From Citrobacter amalonaticus (lineage in GTDB: Bacteria; Pseudomonadota; Gammaproteobacteria; Enterobacterales; Enterobacteriaceae): a stretch of DNA of 64,000 bases. The notes beneath the pieces are model-generated. The model made no database searches, had not been told where the DNA came from, and saw nothing but the letters and a program-made list of their open reading frames with translations. Positions 1-8,831 of this stretch are shown in pieces; position 1 is the first letter of the stretch, and every line of letters starts with the position of its first letter. Where the stretch lies: assembly GCF_018252635.1 (NCBI RefSeq), contig NZ_JAGTXM010000003.1:372001-436000 (forward strand), in the 5' to 3' direction. Both the position numbers and the translations under genes were made by a program.

Positions 1-25
1 ATGTTTCAATTCCCAGTACACGCAT
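1..25 (-). CDS. tsaD: tsaD, first eight codons only (runs off the window)
   Basis: The reverse strand from position 25 reads ATG followed by codons for MRVLGIET, the N terminus of TsaD (YgjD/Gcp), the subunit that makes tRNA t6A. A GAGG sequence lies about 11 bases upstream of the start. In E. coli tsaD is divergent from rpsU, as here. Only the first 25 bases are inside the window, so the call rests on this short match and on gene order. Confidence 0.8.
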
Positions 26-152
26 GACTTGTTTCTACCTCACGTTATTACCGCGCAGTGTAGGTCGAATGCGGGGAGATGTATACCCTCACTCCCGATT
101 TCGTGTATACTCTCCCCCCTTATAAAAGTCCCTTTCAAAATCGCATCGGTGC

Positions 153-182
153 TTTACAAAGCAGCAGCAATTGCAGTAAAAT
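153..182 (+). promoter_or_regulatory. sigma-70 promoter of the rpsU-dnaG-rpoD operon
   Basis: TTTACA at 153-158 and TAAAAT at 177-182 are separated by 18 bases. They sit about 70 bases before the rpsU start, where the E. coli macromolecular-synthesis operon has a promoter. A further TATACT-like box lies near 106-112 but has no convincing -35 partner. Confidence 0.6.
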
Positions 183-213
183 TCCGCACCATTTTGAAAT
201 AAGCTGGCGCTGA

Positions 214-468
<255 letters not shown>

Positions 469-517
469 TCTCTGTCGGGGGCTGAGGCTCTCGATTCAGA
501 CCGAGTTGTAGTTGTAA

Positions 518-551
518 GGCCGTGCTTCCGGAAGGAATGCGCGGCTTATTT
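518..551 (+). terminator. rpsU-dnaG intercistronic terminator (T1-like)
   Basis: GCCGTGCTTCC pairs with GGAATGCGCGGC around a short loop, followed by TATTTTC. It is in the place of the partial terminator T1 of E. coli, which lowers transcription into dnaG and rpoD. Confidence 0.7.
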
Positions 552-556
552 TCGTT

Positions 557-684
557 TATATACGTCATCATTCAAGCTGCCTCTGCGTTGGCTGTGTTCG
601 TTCACCCCAGTCACGTACTGATGTACGCTCCTGAGGATTCGCTCTCTTGCCGCCTTGATGCATCCTGAATGATTTTGTGTATAT
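557..684. repeat. ERIC (IRU) element between rpsU and dnaG
   Basis: About 128 bases of imperfect palindrome fill the rpsU-dnaG gap. The centre contains TTCACCCCAGTCACGTACT and GCTCCTGAGGATTCGC, close to the classical ERIC2 and ERIC1R primer sequences. The ends are mutually inverted (TATATACG..CATTCA and TGAATGAT..GTATA). It is transcribed within the operon, so it will form a long hairpin in the mRNA just before dnaG. Confidence 0.85.
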
Positions 685-709
685 GAGTCATAAAAAATAA
701 ACGGGGCAT

Positions 710-2455
710 ATGGCTGGACGAATCCCACGCGTATTTATCAATGACCTGCTGGCACGAACCGACATCGTCGATCTCATTGACGCGCGGGTAAAGCTGAAAA
801 AGCAGGGCAAGAATTATCACGCGTGCTGTCCGTTCCATAACGAAAAAACCCCTTCTTTCACCGTAAACGGTGAAAAACAGTTTTATCACTGCTTCGGATG
901 CGGCGCGCACGGCAACGTTATCGACTTCCTGATGAACTACGACAAGCTCGAGTTCGTGGAAACCGTCGAAGAACTGGCGGCCATGCACAACCTCGAAGTC
1001 CCGTTTGAAGCAGGCACAGGCCCCAGCCAGATAGAGCGCCATCAACGGCAAAGCCTTTATCAACTGATGGATGGCCTGAACACGTTTTATCAGCAATCTC
1101 TGATGCAACCCGCCGCTACCCCCGCGCGCCAGTATCTGGAAAAGCGAGGACTCAGTAGTGAAGTGATCGCGCGTTTTGCTATTGGCTTTGCGCCCCCCGG
1201 TTGGGATAACGTCCTGAAACGGTTTGGCGGCAATAGTGAAAATCGTCAGTCACTGGTAGATGCGGGCATGTTGGTCACTAACGATCAGGGACGCAGTTAC
1301 GATCGCTTCCGCGAACGGGTGATGTTCCCCATCCGCGACAAGCGTGGTCGGGTGATAGGTTTTGGTGGTCGTGTGCTGGGTGATGCCCTGCCGAAGTACC
1401 TTAACTCCCCGGAAACCGATATTTTCCATAAGGGCCGCCAGCTGTATGGCCTTTATGAAGCGCAGCAGGATAACGCCGATCCGCAACGTCTGTTAGTGGT
1501 GGAAGGCTATATGGATGTGGTGGCGCTGGCGCAGTATGGCATTAACTATGCTGTGGCGTCGCTGGGCACTTCAACCACCGCCGACCATATTCAGCTCCTG
1601 TTCCGCGCCACGAACAACGTCATTTGCTGTTATGACGGTGACCGGGCAGGACGAGACGCCGCCTGGCGTGCGCTGGAAACGGCTTTACCTTATATGACCG
1701 ATGGTCGTCAGCTACGCTTTATGTTTTTACCTGACGGCGAAGACCCCGATACGCTGGTGCGTAAAGAGGGGAAAGAGGCATTCGAAGCCCGGATGGAGCA
1801 AGCGCTGCCGCTCTCCGCGTTTCTGTTTAATAGCCTGCTGCCGCAGGTGGACCTGAGCACCCCTGATGGGCGCGCGCAGTTGAGTACGCTGGCGCTGCCG
1901 CTGATCACGCAGGTTCCGGGTGAAACGCTGCGCATTTATCTGCGACAGGAACTGGGCAACAAGCTTGGCATTCTGGATGACAGCCAGCTTGAACGATTGA
2001 TGCCTAAATTGTCTGAAAGTGGTGCTTCCCGACCCGCTCCGCAGCTAAAACGTACGACCATGCGTATACTGATAGGACTGTTGGTGCAAAATCCGGAACT
2101 GGCGCCGCTGGTGCCGCCGTTAAGCGGTCTGGACCAGAATAAACTGCCCGGACTTGGCTTATTCGCCGAACTGGTCAACACTTGTTTGTCCCAGCCAGGG
2201 CTAACTACCGGACAGCTTTTAGAACACTATCGTGGCACAAATGATGCGGCCACCCTTGAAAAACTGTCGATGTGGGACGATATAGCAGATAAGGATATTG
2301 CTGAAAAAACCTTCACCGACTCACTCAACCATATGTTTGATTCGATGCTTGAGCTGCGCCAGGAAGAGCTGATTGCCCGCGAGCGCACACATGGTTTAAG
2401 CAGCGAAGAACGCCGGGAGCTCTGGACGCTGAACCAGGAACTGGCGAAGAAATAA
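710..2455 (+). CDS. dnaG: DNA primase
   Basis: This 581-residue protein is the size of E. coli DnaG and synthesises RNA primers at the replication fork with DnaB. The N-terminal zinc domain has C40, H43, C61 and C64 in the CPFH and CFGC motifs. The TOPRIM core carries EGYMD and DGDRAG, the metal-binding acidic motifs. The C-terminal ~150 residues form the DnaB-interacting helicase-binding domain. The ribosome-binding site is poor (GGGG close to ATG), as in E. coli, which keeps expression low. It is the middle gene of the rpsU-dnaG-rpoD operon. Confidence 0.99.
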   Translation: MAGRIPRVFINDLLARTDIVDLIDARVKLKKQGKNYHACCPFHNEKTPSFTVNGEKQFYHCFGCGAHGNVIDFLMNYDKLEFVETVEELAAMHNLEVPFEAGTGPSQIERHQRQSLYQLMDGLNTFYQQSLMQPAATPARQYLEKRGLSSEVIARFAIGFAPPGWDNVLKRFGGNSENRQSLVDAGMLVTNDQGRSYDRFRERVMFPIRDKRGRVIGFGGRVLGDALPKYLNSPETDIFHKGRQLYGLYEAQQDNADPQRLLVVEGYMDVVALAQYGINYAVASLGTSTTADHIQLLFRATNNVICCYDGDRAGRDAAWRALETALPYMTDGRQLRFMFLPDGEDPDTLVRKEGKEAFEARMEQALPLSAFLFNSLLPQVDLSTPDGRAQLSTLALPLITQVPGETLRIYLRQELGNKLGILDDSQLERLMPKLSESGASRPAPQLKRTTMRILIGLLVQNPELAPLVPPLSGLDQNKLPGLGLFAELVNTCLSQPGLTTGQLLEHYRGTNDAATLEKLSMWDDIADKDIAEKTFTDSLNHMFDSMLELRQEELIARERTHGLSSEERRELWTLNQELAKK

Positions 2456-2465
2456 TTGAAACAGA

Positions 2466-2537
2466 CAAAATCATTCGAGTTGTATCAAGGCAGCAAGAGA
2501 ACGCCGCTAGCGCAGAGACAACTTGAAGGATGAAGTA
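2466..2537. repeat. shortened ERIC-like element between dnaG and rpoD
   Basis: AAAATCATTCGAGTTGTATC, then AAGGCAGCAAGAGAACG, then GCAGAGACAACTTGAAGG, match the two outer arms of the ERIC at 557-684 in inverted orientation. The central part is missing. About 70 bases remain and can still form a hairpin. Confidence 0.65.
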
Positions 2538-2688
2538 TTTAACGGCTTAAGTGCCGAATAGCGATCGGGAAGCCCCCGACAGCCGCACTGAGAGGCAGCG
2601 GCACAAATATAAGTACGCCCTCGCTTTAAATGTTGGCAGCAACGGCTTGCTGACGCTAATCAAACGAATTAAGTGTGGATACCGTCTT

Positions 2689-4536
2689 ATGGAGCAAAAC
2701 CCGCAGTCACAGCTGAAGCTTCTTGTCACCCGTGGTAAGGAGCAAGGCTATCTGACCTATGCCGAGGTCAATGACCATCTGCCGGAAGATATCGTCGATT
2801 CAGATCAGATTGAAGATATCATCCAAATGATCAACGACATGGGTATTCAGGTGATGGAAGAAGCACCGGATGCCGATGATCTGCTGCTTGCTGAAAACAC
2901 CACCAGTACCGACGAAGACGCGGAAGAAGCGGCTGCGCAAGTTCTCTCCAGCGTAGAGTCTGAAATCGGTCGTACTACTGACCCGGTTCGCATGTATATG
3001 CGTGAAATGGGTACCGTTGAACTGTTGACCCGCGAAGGCGAAATCGATATTGCGAAACGCATCGAAGACGGGATCAACCAGGTTCAGTGCTCCGTTGCCG
3101 AATATCCAGAAGCCATTACCTATCTGCTTGAGCAGTACGATCGCGTTGAAGCTGAAGAAGCCCGTCTGTCCGATCTGATCACCGGTTTTGTCGATCCAAA
3201 CGCGGAAGAAGATATGGCGCCTACCGCCACTCACGTCGGTTCTGAGCTGTCTCAGGAAGACCTGGATGACGACGAGGACGAAGACGAAGAAGATGGCGAC
3301 GACGACAGCAGCGATGACGACAACAGCATCGACCCTGAGCTGGCGCGCGAGAAGTTTGGCGAACTGCGTACGCAGTACGAAGTCACGCGTGACACCATCA
3401 AAGCGAAAGGTCGTAGCCACGCCGATGCTCAGGCTGAGATCCTGAAGCTGTCTGAAGTGTTCAAGCAGTTCCGTCTGGTGCCGAAGCAGTTCGACTACCT
3501 GGTGAACAGCATGCGCGTCATGATGGACAGGGTTCGTACCCAGGAACGTCTGATCATGAAGCTCTGCGTTGAGCAGTGCAAAATGCCGAAGAAGAACTTC
3601 ATCACCCTGTTCACCGGCAACGAAACCAGCGAAACCTGGTTCAACGCGGCTATCGCAATGAACAAACCGTGGTCTGAAAAGCTGCATGATGTAGCCGATG
3701 ATGTTCACCGCGGTCTGCAAAAGCTGAAACAGATTGAAGAAGAGACCGGCCTGACTATCGAGCAGGTTAAAGACATCAACCGTCGTATGTCCATCGGCGA
3801 AGCGAAAGCGCGTCGTGCGAAAAAAGAGATGGTTGAAGCCAACTTACGTCTGGTTATTTCTATCGCCAAGAAATACACCAACCGTGGTCTGCAGTTCCTG
3901 GATCTGATTCAGGAAGGCAACATCGGTCTGATGAAAGCGGTCGATAAGTTCGAATACCGTCGCGGTTACAAGTTCTCCACCTACGCAACCTGGTGGATCC
4001 GCCAGGCGATCACCCGCTCTATCGCGGATCAGGCGCGCACTATTCGTATTCCGGTGCATATGATTGAGACGATCAACAAACTCAACCGTATCTCCCGCCA
4101 GATGCTGCAAGAGATGGGTCGTGAACCGACGCCGGAAGAGCTGGCTGAACGCATGCTGATGCCGGAAGACAAGATCCGTAAAGTGCTGAAGATCGCCAAA
4201 GAGCCGATCTCCATGGAAACCCCGATCGGTGACGATGAAGATTCGCATCTGGGTGATTTCATTGAGGATACCACCCTCGAGCTGCCGCTGGATTCTGCGA
4301 CCACCGAAAGCCTGCGTGCGGCAACGCACGACGTGCTGGCCGGTTTGACCGCGCGTGAAGCAAAAGTCCTGCGGATGCGTTTCGGTATTGATATGAATAC
4401 CGACCACACGCTGGAAGAAGTGGGTAAACAGTTCGACGTTACCCGTGAACGTATCCGTCAGATCGAAGCGAAGGCGCTGCGTAAACTGCGTCACCCTAGC
4501 CGTTCTGAAGTACTGCGTAGCTTCCTGGATGATTAA
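2689..4536 (+). CDS. rpoD: RNA polymerase sigma factor sigma-70 (RpoD)
   Basis: This is the primary sigma factor, 615 residues from the ATG of [12 protein letters not shown]. The frame stays open 46 codons upstream, but that part has no family similarity. Region 1.1 is at the N terminus, followed by the acidic non-conserved region ([14 protein letters not shown]). Region 2 contains [17 protein letters not shown], and region 4 contains the helix-turn-helix [18 protein letters not shown]. The acidic segment near residue 70 carries the [11 protein letters not shown] form that I recall from Salmonella, two residues longer than in E. coli K-12. A strong terminator follows the stop. Confidence 0.99.
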   Translation: MEQNPQSQLKLLVTRGKEQGYLTYAEVNDHLPEDIVDSDQIEDIIQMINDMGIQVMEEAPDADDLLLAENTTSTDEDAEEAAAQVLSSVESEIGRTTDPVRMYMREMGTVELLTREGEIDIAKRIEDGINQVQCSVAEYPEAITYLLEQYDRVEAEEARLSDLITGFVDPNAEEDMAPTATHVGSELSQEDLDDDEDEDEEDGDDDSSDDDNSIDPELAREKFGELRTQYEVTRDTIKAKGRSHADAQAEILKLSEVFKQFRLVPKQFDYLVNSMRVMMDRVRTQERLIMKLCVEQCKMPKKNFITLFTGNETSETWFNAAIAMNKPWSEKLHDVADDVHRGLQKLKQIEEETGLTIEQVKDINRRMSIGEAKARRAKKEMVEANLRLVISIAKKYTNRGLQFLDLIQEGNIGLMKAVDKFEYRRGYKFSTYATWWIRQAITRSIADQARTIRIPVHMIETINKLNRISRQMLQEMGREPTPEELAERMLMPEDKIRKVLKIAKEPISMETPIGDDEDSHLGDFIEDTTLELPLDSATTESLRAATHDVLAGLTAREAKVLRMRFGIDMNTDHTLEEVGKQFDVTRERIRQIEAKALRKLRHPSRSEVLRSFLDD

Positions 4537-4554
4537 TCTCGTCGCATAAACAGC

Positions 4555-4584
4555 AAACGCCACCTTCCCGGTGGCGTTTTTTTT
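4555..4584 (+). terminator. rpoD terminator
   Basis: AACGCCACC and GGTGGCGTT pair around TTCCC and are followed by eight T. The site lies between the convergent rpoD and mug genes and overlaps the mug stop codon. Confidence 0.92.
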
Positions 4585-5089
4585 ACATCCCGCGCACGAT
4601 CAGCGCCTCATCCAGTTCCCTGAAGGCTTCCACCAGCTTATCCAGCGTAATACGACTTAATCCGCTGGTATTCGGCAATACCCACACCTGGGTTTCGCCA
4701 ATCGTTATGCTCTGCTTTCCCCACTGTACGCCGCGCTGGCTGAAGCCTTGTTCAAACGCCTGCTTACCCAGAATCGCCAGGGCCTGCGGTTGATAATCTT
4801 CGATTTTGGCAATCAGTTGACGCCCACCATCATGCAGTTCTTTACGCGAAACTTCATTAGCCTGCACCGTCGGTCTGTCGACCAGTTTGGTCACGCCACA
4901 GCGAAAATCCAGCAAGTGCTCGGCCTCTTGCGGTTTAAGCTGACGATCGGTAAAACCGGCCTGATGGATTACTTTCCAGAAACGGTTTGCCGGATGCGCA
5001 AACGGAAACCCCGTTCCGGCAGAAGAGAGCCCCGGATTGATGCCGCAGAACACGACCCGCAGCCCCGGTGCTAAAATGTCGTTTACCAT
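4583..5089 (-). CDS. mug: G/U mismatch-specific DNA glycosylase
   Basis: This 168-residue protein matches full-length E. coli Mug. It removes uracil and 3,N4-ethenocytosine mispaired with guanine. The catalytic motif GINPG has N18. The wedge motif NTSGLSR supplies G143, L144 and S145, which push into the helix and pair with the orphan guanine. It is convergent with rpoD and is followed upstream by ileX, exactly as in E. coli. Confidence 0.97.
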   Translation of the reverse strand: MVNDILAPGLRVVFCGINPGLSSAGTGFPFAHPANRFWKVIHQAGFTDRQLKPQEAEHLLDFRCGVTKLVDRPTVQANEVSRKELHDGGRQLIAKIEDYQPQALAILGKQAFEQGFSQRGVQWGKQSITIGETQVWVLPNTSGLSRITLDKLVEAFRELDEALIVRGM

Positions 5090-5198
5090 GAATACCTCAC
5101 AACGCTACGTCATGAGAAAAGTATAACGGATTGAAAATACGTTGTTTAATAAAACAGCATACGTACGGTTATGGCTGGATTGCGCGCGGGAGTTACTT

Positions 5199-5204
5199 TA
5201 TAAT
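5199..5204 (+). promoter_or_regulatory. -10 box of the ileX promoter
   Basis: A perfect TATAAT ends 10 bases before the mature tRNA. The spacer leading into it is GC-rich (GCGCGCGGG), and no good -35 hexamer is visible (TGGATT at 5176-5181 would give 17-base spacing). Confidence 0.55.
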
Positions 5205-5214
5205 TCACCGCCAC

Positions 5215-5290
5215 GGCCCCTTAGCTCAGTGGTTAGAGCAGGCGACTCATAATCGCTTGGTCGCTGGTTCAAGTCCAGCAGGGGCCACCA
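5215..5290 (+). tRNA. ileX: tRNA-Ile2, anticodon CAU (lysidine-modified)
   Basis: This 76-base tRNA has a seven-base-pair acceptor stem (GGCCCCT/AGGGGCC), an encoded CCA end, the T-loop GGTTCAAGTCC and the anticodon CAU in CTCATAA. Its sequence is that of E. coli ileX, whose CAU anticodon is modified to lysidine and reads AUA. Its position next to mug agrees. The last 46 bases are the attachment site of the island that follows; integration has rebuilt an intact tRNA. Confidence 0.96.
5245..5290 (+). repeat. attL (46-bp core, 3' part of ileX)
   Basis: The bases from ACTCATAATCGC to GGGGCCACCA are repeated without mismatch at 20995-21040. They cover the anticodon loop, T arm and CCA end of ileX, so this copy both marks the left island boundary and completes the tRNA. 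Confidence 0.95.
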
Positions 5291-5333
5291 AATATCAAGG
5301 GCTTACGTAAAAATGTAGGCCCGTAGTCTTTTC

Positions 5334-5353
5334 TAGGATACCAATAGGATACC
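5334..5353 (+). promoter_or_regulatory. putative integrase arm-type sites (left)
   Basis: TAGGATACC occurs twice, at 5334-5342 and 5345-5353, 11 bases apart (one helical turn). The same pair recurs inside the other island end at 20868-20887. Placement just inside both att cores fits integrase arm-binding sites. Confidence 0.65.
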
Positions 5354-5422
5354 CAAAAAAAGTATTAGCAGTTATTACTACCAGTTCCTATTCCCTCGTA
5401 CTTAGAAGATAAAAAAAGCCAC

Positions 5423-5908
5423 TTACGTGGCTTTTTTTACTTTACTCCTGCTTTTTTTTGCAGGGGGCTTCGCCTTATCAGATTTTCTTAATCCCTGGAA
5501 GGAAGTGGCAGGCAACAGTAAGGGGCCATACTTCTGGCGGGAGGTAAGAGAAATCAACTGTTCTCTAACACAACCATAAAGCATAGATGCACCATTACAT
5601 ACAATCAGCTTCTGCTTCTCTTCCTCAACATCAGAAAAATCAGATTCAAAAATACCTTCAACTATAAATCTAAACGCATAAGGAAACGTTGAAGCATCCT
5701 CTGGTGCACATCCCACTTCCATGGTGAGAAGAAAACTATCTCCTTCTTGCGCCTCTGCCAACGTTACAACAGTATTAATATTAACATTTTCGAAAGAAGG
5801 ATAAGGTCCTTCAACTACAATATCGTCGTACTCAACATTTCTAGCTTTAACAGAAATTTCAGTAAAGTGATAATGTTTAATAGCAATTGGTGATTTCATA
5901 CCTTCCAT
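5423..5908 (-). CDS. SecB-like chaperone of a toxin-antitoxin-chaperone operon
   Basis: The 161-residue product resembles the export chaperone SecB. Residues 106-140 read GASMLYGCVREQLISLTSRQ followed by KYGPLLLPATSF, matching the SecB segment in which helix 1 is followed by a P-x-x-F strand. The tail from 141 is Lys-rich (AKPPAKKSRSKVKK). It is the third gene after a HigB-like toxin and an XRE antitoxin, separated from the antitoxin stop by two bases. In TAC systems such a chaperone folds and protects the antitoxin; without it the antitoxin is degraded and the toxin freed. The solitary position rules out the housekeeping secB. Function is inferred from family and context. Confidence 0.8.
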   Translation of the reverse strand: MEGMKSPIAIKHYHFTEISVKARNVEYDDIVVEGPYPSFENVNINTVVTLAEAQEGDSFLLTMEVGCAPEDASTFPYAFRFIVEGIFESDFSDVEEEKQKLIVCNGASMLYGCVREQLISLTSRQKYGPLLLPATSFQGLRKSDKAKPPAKKSRSKVKKAT

Positions 5909-5910
5909 GA

Positions 5911-6456
5911 TTAGCTAGCCAACATATAGTAGTATTCAACTTCTTTACTGGCACGAGGCTTCTCAGTCTTAGTAACTTGTTGCTTAGTGCCAATGAAATC
6001 AGACCATGCTTTCCTATTCAAAGACACAGCCGTCTGTAAAATCACTTCACTCTTACTCAAATTCGTACACGCCCTCTCATGTAACTCATTAATATTCCTG
6101 ATAATTTTAGAAGAATATTCTACATAAGAACTTTTTTGCCACGGTTGTAGCGGTTTTTCTTGATTAGGTTTTCTAAATACAACATCGAAATCCAAATCAA
6201 GGGCATCCAAGAGCACAAAAAGGGTTTTGATTGTGATGTTGGAAGAACCGTTGAGCAGCTTACTCACACGGCTAGGTTTCCAATCCAACTTCTCAGCCAG
6301 TTCAGCTTGCGTTTTTCCAGAGTGAATCAGGGCATTGACAAGATCTACAGCCAGTTCTTGCGCCTTGATTTCAAAACGAAAATCCACATCTGATGAGTCC
6401 CATACAGCAGAAAAGTCAATCGGTTTTTTTACGCTTTTCGCTTCGGACGTTTTCAT
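5911..6456 (-). CDS. XRE-family (HigA-like) antitoxin with C-terminal extension
   Basis: This 181-residue protein has a Cro/C1 helix-turn-helix at about 48-95 (KTQAELAEKLDWKPSRVSKL). An 85-residue extension follows, unusual for a plain HigA. The extension starts with a PWQKSSYVEY segment, similar to the W-x-x-SSY chaperone-addiction peptide I recall from Mycobacterium tuberculosis HigA1. The start at 6456 lies one base after the toxin stop; an in-frame ATG at 6471 would overlap the toxin. It should neutralise the toxin and repress the operon through the palindrome at 6951-6966. The extension probably makes it dependent on the SecB-like gene (inference). Confidence 0.82.
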   Translation of the reverse strand: MKTSEAKSVKKPIDFSAVWDSSDVDFRFEIKAQELAVDLVNALIHSGKTQAELAEKLDWKPSRVSKLLNGSSNITIKTLFVLLDALDLDFDVVFRKPNQEKPLQPWQKSSYVEYSSKIIRNINELHERACTNLSKSEVILQTAVSLNRKAWSDFIGTKQQVTKTEKPRASKEVEYYYMLAS

Positions 6457-6457
6457 A

Positions 6458-6946
6458 TTATTCAATCTCAAATAGTTCTAACTGTTTGTTTTTAATATCA
6501 TTAAGGTAACTTTTTACTTCAGCCTCTAAGTCGAGCTTTTGTTTTTTTGTTAGCTTATCTTCTCTTTTTACAAAAGCTGAGGTTAAGAGGACGACTCGAT
6601 CTTCTCCGTAATAGAAAGTTATGCGAACTGCCTTTCCCTTCCATACTCTCCAGATAGTATGTTCTTTGCCATCATGAGTGAAGGTATGGCAGTCATGGCA
6701 TTGTTTTGCATCGTAATAATTCTTAAATGGTTTTCCTGAGGATGCTACCTGAATCATTTTTACCAGTGCACTCAATGCATCTTTCTGATCCCGGATCTCC
6801 ATTTCAGCAATTTGCTGTAGCAAAAAGCATGTATCGCTATTCTCCTCATCACACCTAGCATACAACGTACTTGCACTAGTGACTTGATGAGGATCTGGTT
6901 CAGGACGCTGCAGAGCTGCGTGATTGATCTTCAAATAATGGGCCAT
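6458..6946 (-). CDS. RelE/HigB-superfamily toxin
   Basis: The 162-residue product has the C-terminal signature of phage Gp49/HigB-like toxins. Residues 97-150 contain IWRVWKGKAVRITFYYG, then VVLLTSAFVKRE, then an Lys-rich helix ending in YL. Basic and aromatic residues R100, R108, Y112, K127 and R128 could form the RNase site. Such toxins usually cleave mRNA on the ribosome. The first 90 residues are longer than in classical HigB (about 90-110 residues in all) and include C83, C86 and H87, whose role is unknown. It is first in the toxin-antitoxin-chaperone operon, and its start codon is only four bases from the operator palindrome. Confidence 0.8.
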   Translation of the reverse strand: MAHYLKINHAALQRPEPDPHQVTSASTLYARCDEENSDTCFLLQQIAEMEIRDQKDALSALVKMIQVASSGKPFKNYYDAKQCHDCHTFTHDGKEHTIWRVWKGKAVRITFYYGEDRVVLLTSAFVKREDKLTKKQKLDLEAEVKSYLNDIKNKQLELFEIE

Positions 6947-6950
6947 TATG

Positions 6951-6966
6951 TTAACTTAAAAGTTAA
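6951..6966. promoter_or_regulatory. operator palindrome of the toxin-antitoxin-chaperone operon
   Basis: TTAACTT-AA-AAGTTAA is a perfect 7+2+7 inverted repeat immediately before the toxin ATG (6946). It is the natural target for the helix-turn-helix antitoxin. It leaves no room for a normal ribosome-binding site, so toxin translation should be weak or leaderless. Confidence 0.65.
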
Positions 6967-7169
6967 GACTGAGCACGTTTTTTGTCAATAGCACGGGCGG
7001 TTTTTAGTAAAGGTCTTAAGCCTAGTTGCCACTGCCAGAACAAAACCAAATCGTACAAAGTGTGTAAGAGTTTATTAATGAAACAACTTTAATAAGAAAG
7101 TTACTCACTTTGAAGCAAAAATAATGCGATATAACCTAAATAAAGATAACTATATGTAAAACATGAGTT

Positions 7170-8831
7170 TTATATTCCATCGAACTCGGATAGAAGCTTT
7201 TGATAGTCAGCACTCATGTTGAAAACAAAATCTCCATGCTCTGCCTGGAAGGTACCGAAAGCCATCAACGCTGCAACCGCAGGATCTATCTTGTTACCGG
7301 ATTTCTTTTTGTTGGGCTTTATGTTGGCGTTAGCGTCGGACTCCATCACCACGTTACCAATAGCCCAGGACAGAACCGGATCGCCACGATGGCGCACTAC
7401 TTTACGGTTAACGAACACCTCAAAGGATTTAGCAACCGGGCTGAACCGCAGATAGGTTTGCTGGAACGGCTCCACATCGATGCCCGCTCCCTGTAGCTGT
7501 GTACGCAGATGCGTCGCGTTCCACGTATCGAAGCCCACCAGCCGGATACTGAATTTTTCAGCGTCGCGCAGGATATCATCACGGATGCGGTCATAGTCGA
7601 TACAGTCGCCGGGCGTGGTGCGAATCCAGCCCGCGTTCACCCACTGGCGGTAGATGGCGCGGTTTTTGTTAGCAACGTTAAGCAGCTGCGCTTCCGGCAG
7701 ATAATGACGGGTAAGAAGTCGGATCTCCCTGTCGAACGGGAAAGCGTAACTTATACTGGTGATATCGCTGGTTGAGGACAGATCAAACCCGGCGTAACAC
7801 TCCATTCCGGCCAGGTCTTCTTCAGAATAATCAAGTGCACAGGCATCCCATGCCCCGGCCCCCATCCACGGCGTGGATCCCTGACACCAGATATTGAAAC
7901 GTTTAGTCAGCATTTCCACCCACTGCGACGGTATGCCCCGCGCTTTCTGGATGGTGGATTCCAGTTTCGCGGCGTCAACGGACACATGCAGGTTGGGGTT
8001 CGCCTTGATCCACATTTCCGGCTGTTCAACCTCGCTTTCGTCGTCCAACTCGTAGATCAGGACAAACAGCGAATCGTTGCTCTCTTCCCCTGCCAGAATC
8101 TGACAGCAGTAATCGTAATGCTGTTTACAGGCGGAAACGACGTTACTCCCGGCAGTAGTGATGGCGAACAAAATCGCCTCAGGACGTGCGCCCATACCCA
8201 GCTCAAGCGCGGAATAAACTCCGTTATCAGGGTGAAGGTGGTACTCATCGACAATCGCCAGGCTTGGGTTAGTCCCTTCGATAGTGGCCGCTTTTGCCGC
8301 CAGCGGTTTTAACAGGCTGTTGCTCTTCGGGAAAATGATCTTGTGCGCCTGAATATTGACGCGCTTTTTCAGCGGTTTTGACAGCAGGCACATCTGGCGG
8401 GCATCGTCGAACACAATACGGGCCTGATCCCGGCTCACCGCCGCCGTGTAAATATCCTGCTGGCCTTTTTCCATTACCAGGAACCAGTTAGCCAGCATGG
8501 CGGCCACAGTGGATTTGGCATTCTTGCGCGGCACTTCGATAAAGGCGCTGCTGTACTTTCTGCGACCTGTCTCCCTGACCTTAAAGCCCAGCAGATTAGC
8601 GAAGGCGAACTGCTGCCACGGTTCCAACGCGATTGGCTGGCCGCGCAACGGACCTTTGACGTGAGGGCAAAGTCGCGAAAACGCGATAAACCGCTCTACT
8701 GTCGCCGTATCAAACTCATAACGGAGATCATTCAGGTCTGAAAAGTACCTTTCGACGGCCTGTTTTACCCGCTTACAGGCCGGAATTTCGCCAGATTTAA
8801 TAGCGCTGGCGTAATCATTCCATACGGTCAA
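7170..8831 (-). CDS. phage terminase large subunit (HK97-type)
   Basis: This 553-residue TerL is the packaging motor and nuclease. The ATPase part has the Walker A-like VPRKNAKST near residue 100 and Walker B LAIVDEYH near residue 195. The nuclease part has acidic motifs beginning GFDLSSTSDITS and ending NKIDPAVAALMAF. It overlaps terS by 17 bases. In this island the terminase genes come last after capsid, portal and connectors, a permuted order compared with HK97. The length is full for the family, so the gene looks functional. It would package the satellite's own DNA into its own small heads. Confidence 0.95.
   Translation of the reverse strand: MTVWNDYASAIKSGEIPACKRVKQAVERYFSDLNDLRYEFDTATVERFIAFSRLCPHVKGPLRGQPIALEPWQQFAFANLLGFKVRETGRRKYSSAFIEVPRKNAKSTVAAMLANWFLVMEKGQQDIYTAAVSRDQARIVFDDARQMCLLSKPLKKRVNIQAHKIIFPKSNSLLKPLAAKAATIEGTNPSLAIVDEYHLHPDNGVYSALELGMGARPEAILFAITTAGSNVVSACKQHYDYCCQILAGEESNDSLFVLIYELDDESEVEQPEMWIKANPNLHVSVDAAKLESTIQKARGIPSQWVEMLTKRFNIWCQGSTPWMGAGAWDACALDYSEEDLAGMECYAGFDLSSTSDITSISYAFPFDREIRLLTRHYLPEAQLLNVANKNRAIYRQWVNAGWIRTTPGDCIDYDRIRDDILRDAEKFSIRLVGFDTWNATHLRTQLQGAGIDVEPFQQTYLRFSPVAKSFEVFVNRKVVRHRGDPVLSWAIGNVVMESDANANIKPNKKKSGNKIDPAVAALMAFGTFQAEHGDFVFNMSADYQKLLSEFDGI

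Noticed and set aside
75-125. LexA box upstream of rpsU
   Set aside because: GTGTATAC and TGTATACC are present, but no CTGT-N8-ACAG can be found, so I do not claim SOS control.
2551-2688. N-terminal extension of rpoD by 46 codons
   Set aside because: The extension has no similarity to sigma factors and overlaps the leader; the conserved start is at 2689.
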